A stretch of DNA of 40,769 nt from Acidobacteriota bacterium. GTDB taxonomy: Bacteria; Acidobacteriota; Vicinamibacteria; Vicinamibacterales; UBA8438. A program made the translations under genes and the position numbers. Of the stretch, positions 40,066-40,769 are shown one piece after another. The notes beneath the pieces were generated by a model. The model searched no databases and was not told the DNA's origin. It saw nothing but the letters and a program-made list of their open reading frames with translations. Location of the stretch: assembly GCA_011523845.1 (NCBI GenBank), contig WTFV01000263.1, forward strand, positions 1-40,769, given 5' to 3'. How positions within the stretch are numbered: the stretch's first letter is position 1; the number at the start of each line of letters is the position of its first letter.

Positions 40066-40095
40066 CCGAAACGCCGAGCCAGCGAGGCGTTTCGG
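40066..40095. terminator. 10-bp hairpin before the Pal-like gene end
   Basis: CCGAAACGCC (40066-40075) and GGCGTTTCGG (40086-40095) are perfect inverted repeats with a 10-base loop. The stem lies five bases from the stop of the minus-strand gene ending at 40100. The minus-strand transcript would read it as a terminator-like stem containing a GAAA/TTTC centre. Confidence 0.55.
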
Positions 40096-40099
40096 GGCG

Positions 40100-40769
40100 C
40101 TAGCGCATGCGCACCACGAGGGCGGCGCGGCGGTTCAACCGGCGCGTTTCCTCCCGCGTGTTGTCGTGCGCCGGTCGTTCCTCGCCGTAGCTGATGGTCT
40201 GCAGCCGCGCAGCCGCCACGCCCCGGTCGGTCAGGTACTGCTGGACGGAGGAGGCGCGGCGGTCGCCCAGGGCGAGGTTGTACTCGTTCGTGCCGATGTT
40301 GCAGGTATGCCCCTCGATCTGGATCAGGAGATCGGGATCTTCGGTCATCGCCGCCACGACGTCGTCGAGTACCCGCGCGGCGCCCGGGCGCAGGCTGTAG
40401 CGGTCGAAGTCGAAGTGGACGTCCTCGAACACGAATTCTCGCCGCGGCGGCGGCGGCGGTGCGTTGACGAGCACGGTGGCCGTGTCGGACGCCGAGCCGC
40501 CCCGGCCGTCCGTCACCGTCACGTTGATCGGAACCGGGCCTTCCTGTTCCGGCGCCCGCCAGCGCGTGGTCGCCCTGTCGGCGGCGTCGACGAAGCTGCC
40601 CGCGGGTCCGTTCCAGCGGAAGTCGAGCGGATCGCCGTCCGGGTCCGAGGCGTCCGCCCGCAGGCGGACCTCGTCGCCGAACTCGACCTCGCACGGGTCG
40701 CACGAGGCGGTGACCACCGGCGGGCGGTTGGCCGGGCCGATCCCGCTGCCGACGAGGATCGAGCGGTTC
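40100..40769 (-). CDS. OmpA/Pal-type peptidoglycan-binding protein (5' end outside window)
   Basis: At least 222 residues; the frame runs open to the window edge (…GPANRPPVVTASC), so the start is missing. A GTG at 40717 is internal. The visible N-terminal part is an Ig/PKD-like domain (about 85 residues: CDPCEVEFGDEVRLRADASDPDGDPLDFRW … ITVTDGRGG-like, here NVTVTDGRGG). After a Pro-rich linker comes the OmpA C-terminal domain with VHFDFDRYSLRPGA, IQIEGHTCNIGTNEYNLALGDRRASSVQQYL and the ETRRLNRRAALVV end. It probably ties an outer membrane or periplasmic structure to peptidoglycan. Confidence 0.88.
   Translation of the reverse strand, partial: NRSILVGSGIGPANRPPVVTASCDPCEVEFGDEVRLRADASDPDGDPLDFRWNGPAGSFVDAADRATTRWRAPEQEGPVPINVTVTDGRGGSASDTATVLVNAPPPPPRREFVFEDVHFDFDRYSLRPGAARVLDDVVAAMTEDPDLLIQIEGHTCNIGTNEYNLALGDRRASSVQQYLTDRGVAAARLQTISYGEERPAHDNTREETRRLNRRAALVVRMR

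Overview
The window is a GC-rich, gene-dense bacterial chromosome segment with almost no non-coding space and many 1-4 base start/stop overlaps. The best guess is an Acidobacteriota member, perhaps Vicinamibacteria-like. This is inferred from the GC content, the Myxococcus-like pilus gene order carrying an embedded VKOR-DsbA protein, and the archaeal/eukaryotic-type ProRS. No rRNA or taxonomic marker search was possible, so Myxococcota or Gemmatimonadota are not excluded.

Region 1 (1-16411, + strand) is the classical S10-spc-alpha ribosomal supercluster. It opens with the last codons of tuf, then rpsJ-rplC-rplD-rplW-rplB-rpsS-rplV-rpsC-rplP-rpmC-rpsQ, rplN-rplX-rplE-rpsN(Z)-rpsH-rplF-rplR-rpsE-rpmD-rplO-secY-adk-map, and rpmJ-rpsM-rpsK-rpsD-rpoA-rplQ. 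infA is missing from its usual place between map and rpmJ. uL22 carries an unusual proline/glutamate-rich tail of about 115 residues. Three of the few real gaps in this long array (before rpsC, rpmJ and rpsD) hold copies of one roughly 85-bp hairpin-forming repeat. A related, longer hairpin lies near 40.0 kb.

Region 2 (16412-17479) is a lower-GC islet of two small minus-strand genes. One encodes an ankyrin-like small protein. The other encodes a membrane protein built partly from two independent 21-bp triplications. Region 3 (17480-24334, minus strand) encodes an EF-G-like GTPase with an altered G4 motif, followed by an operon of a Yip1-type membrane protein, a MacA/HlyD-type adaptor and two MacB/FtsX-type permeases with no ATPase.

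Region 4 (24609-25160) is a stand-alone pyruvoyl-dependent arginine decarboxylase with a good sigma70-type promoter. Region 5 (25283-37348, + strand) is a type IV pilus locus: pilB-pilT-pilC-pilin, a VKOR-DsbA disulfide-forming fusion, an ABC ATPase, an ABC permease, a TPR-like membrane-anchored protein, prepilin peptidase pilD and three minor-pilin-like genes. It starts behind a near-consensus promoter with three TTGACA boxes. The order suggests one assembly line: motors and platform, pilin, oxidative folding of cysteine-containing pilins, an ABC module like Myxococcus PilH/PilI, leader cleavage, and priming pseudopilins.

Region 6 (37363-40769) has aroB (minus) and proS (+) transcribed divergently. 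Two strong hairpins follow between proS and a convergent, window-truncated OmpA/Pal-type outer membrane protein gene. No tRNA, rRNA, CRISPR array, insertion sequence or phage gene was recognised.
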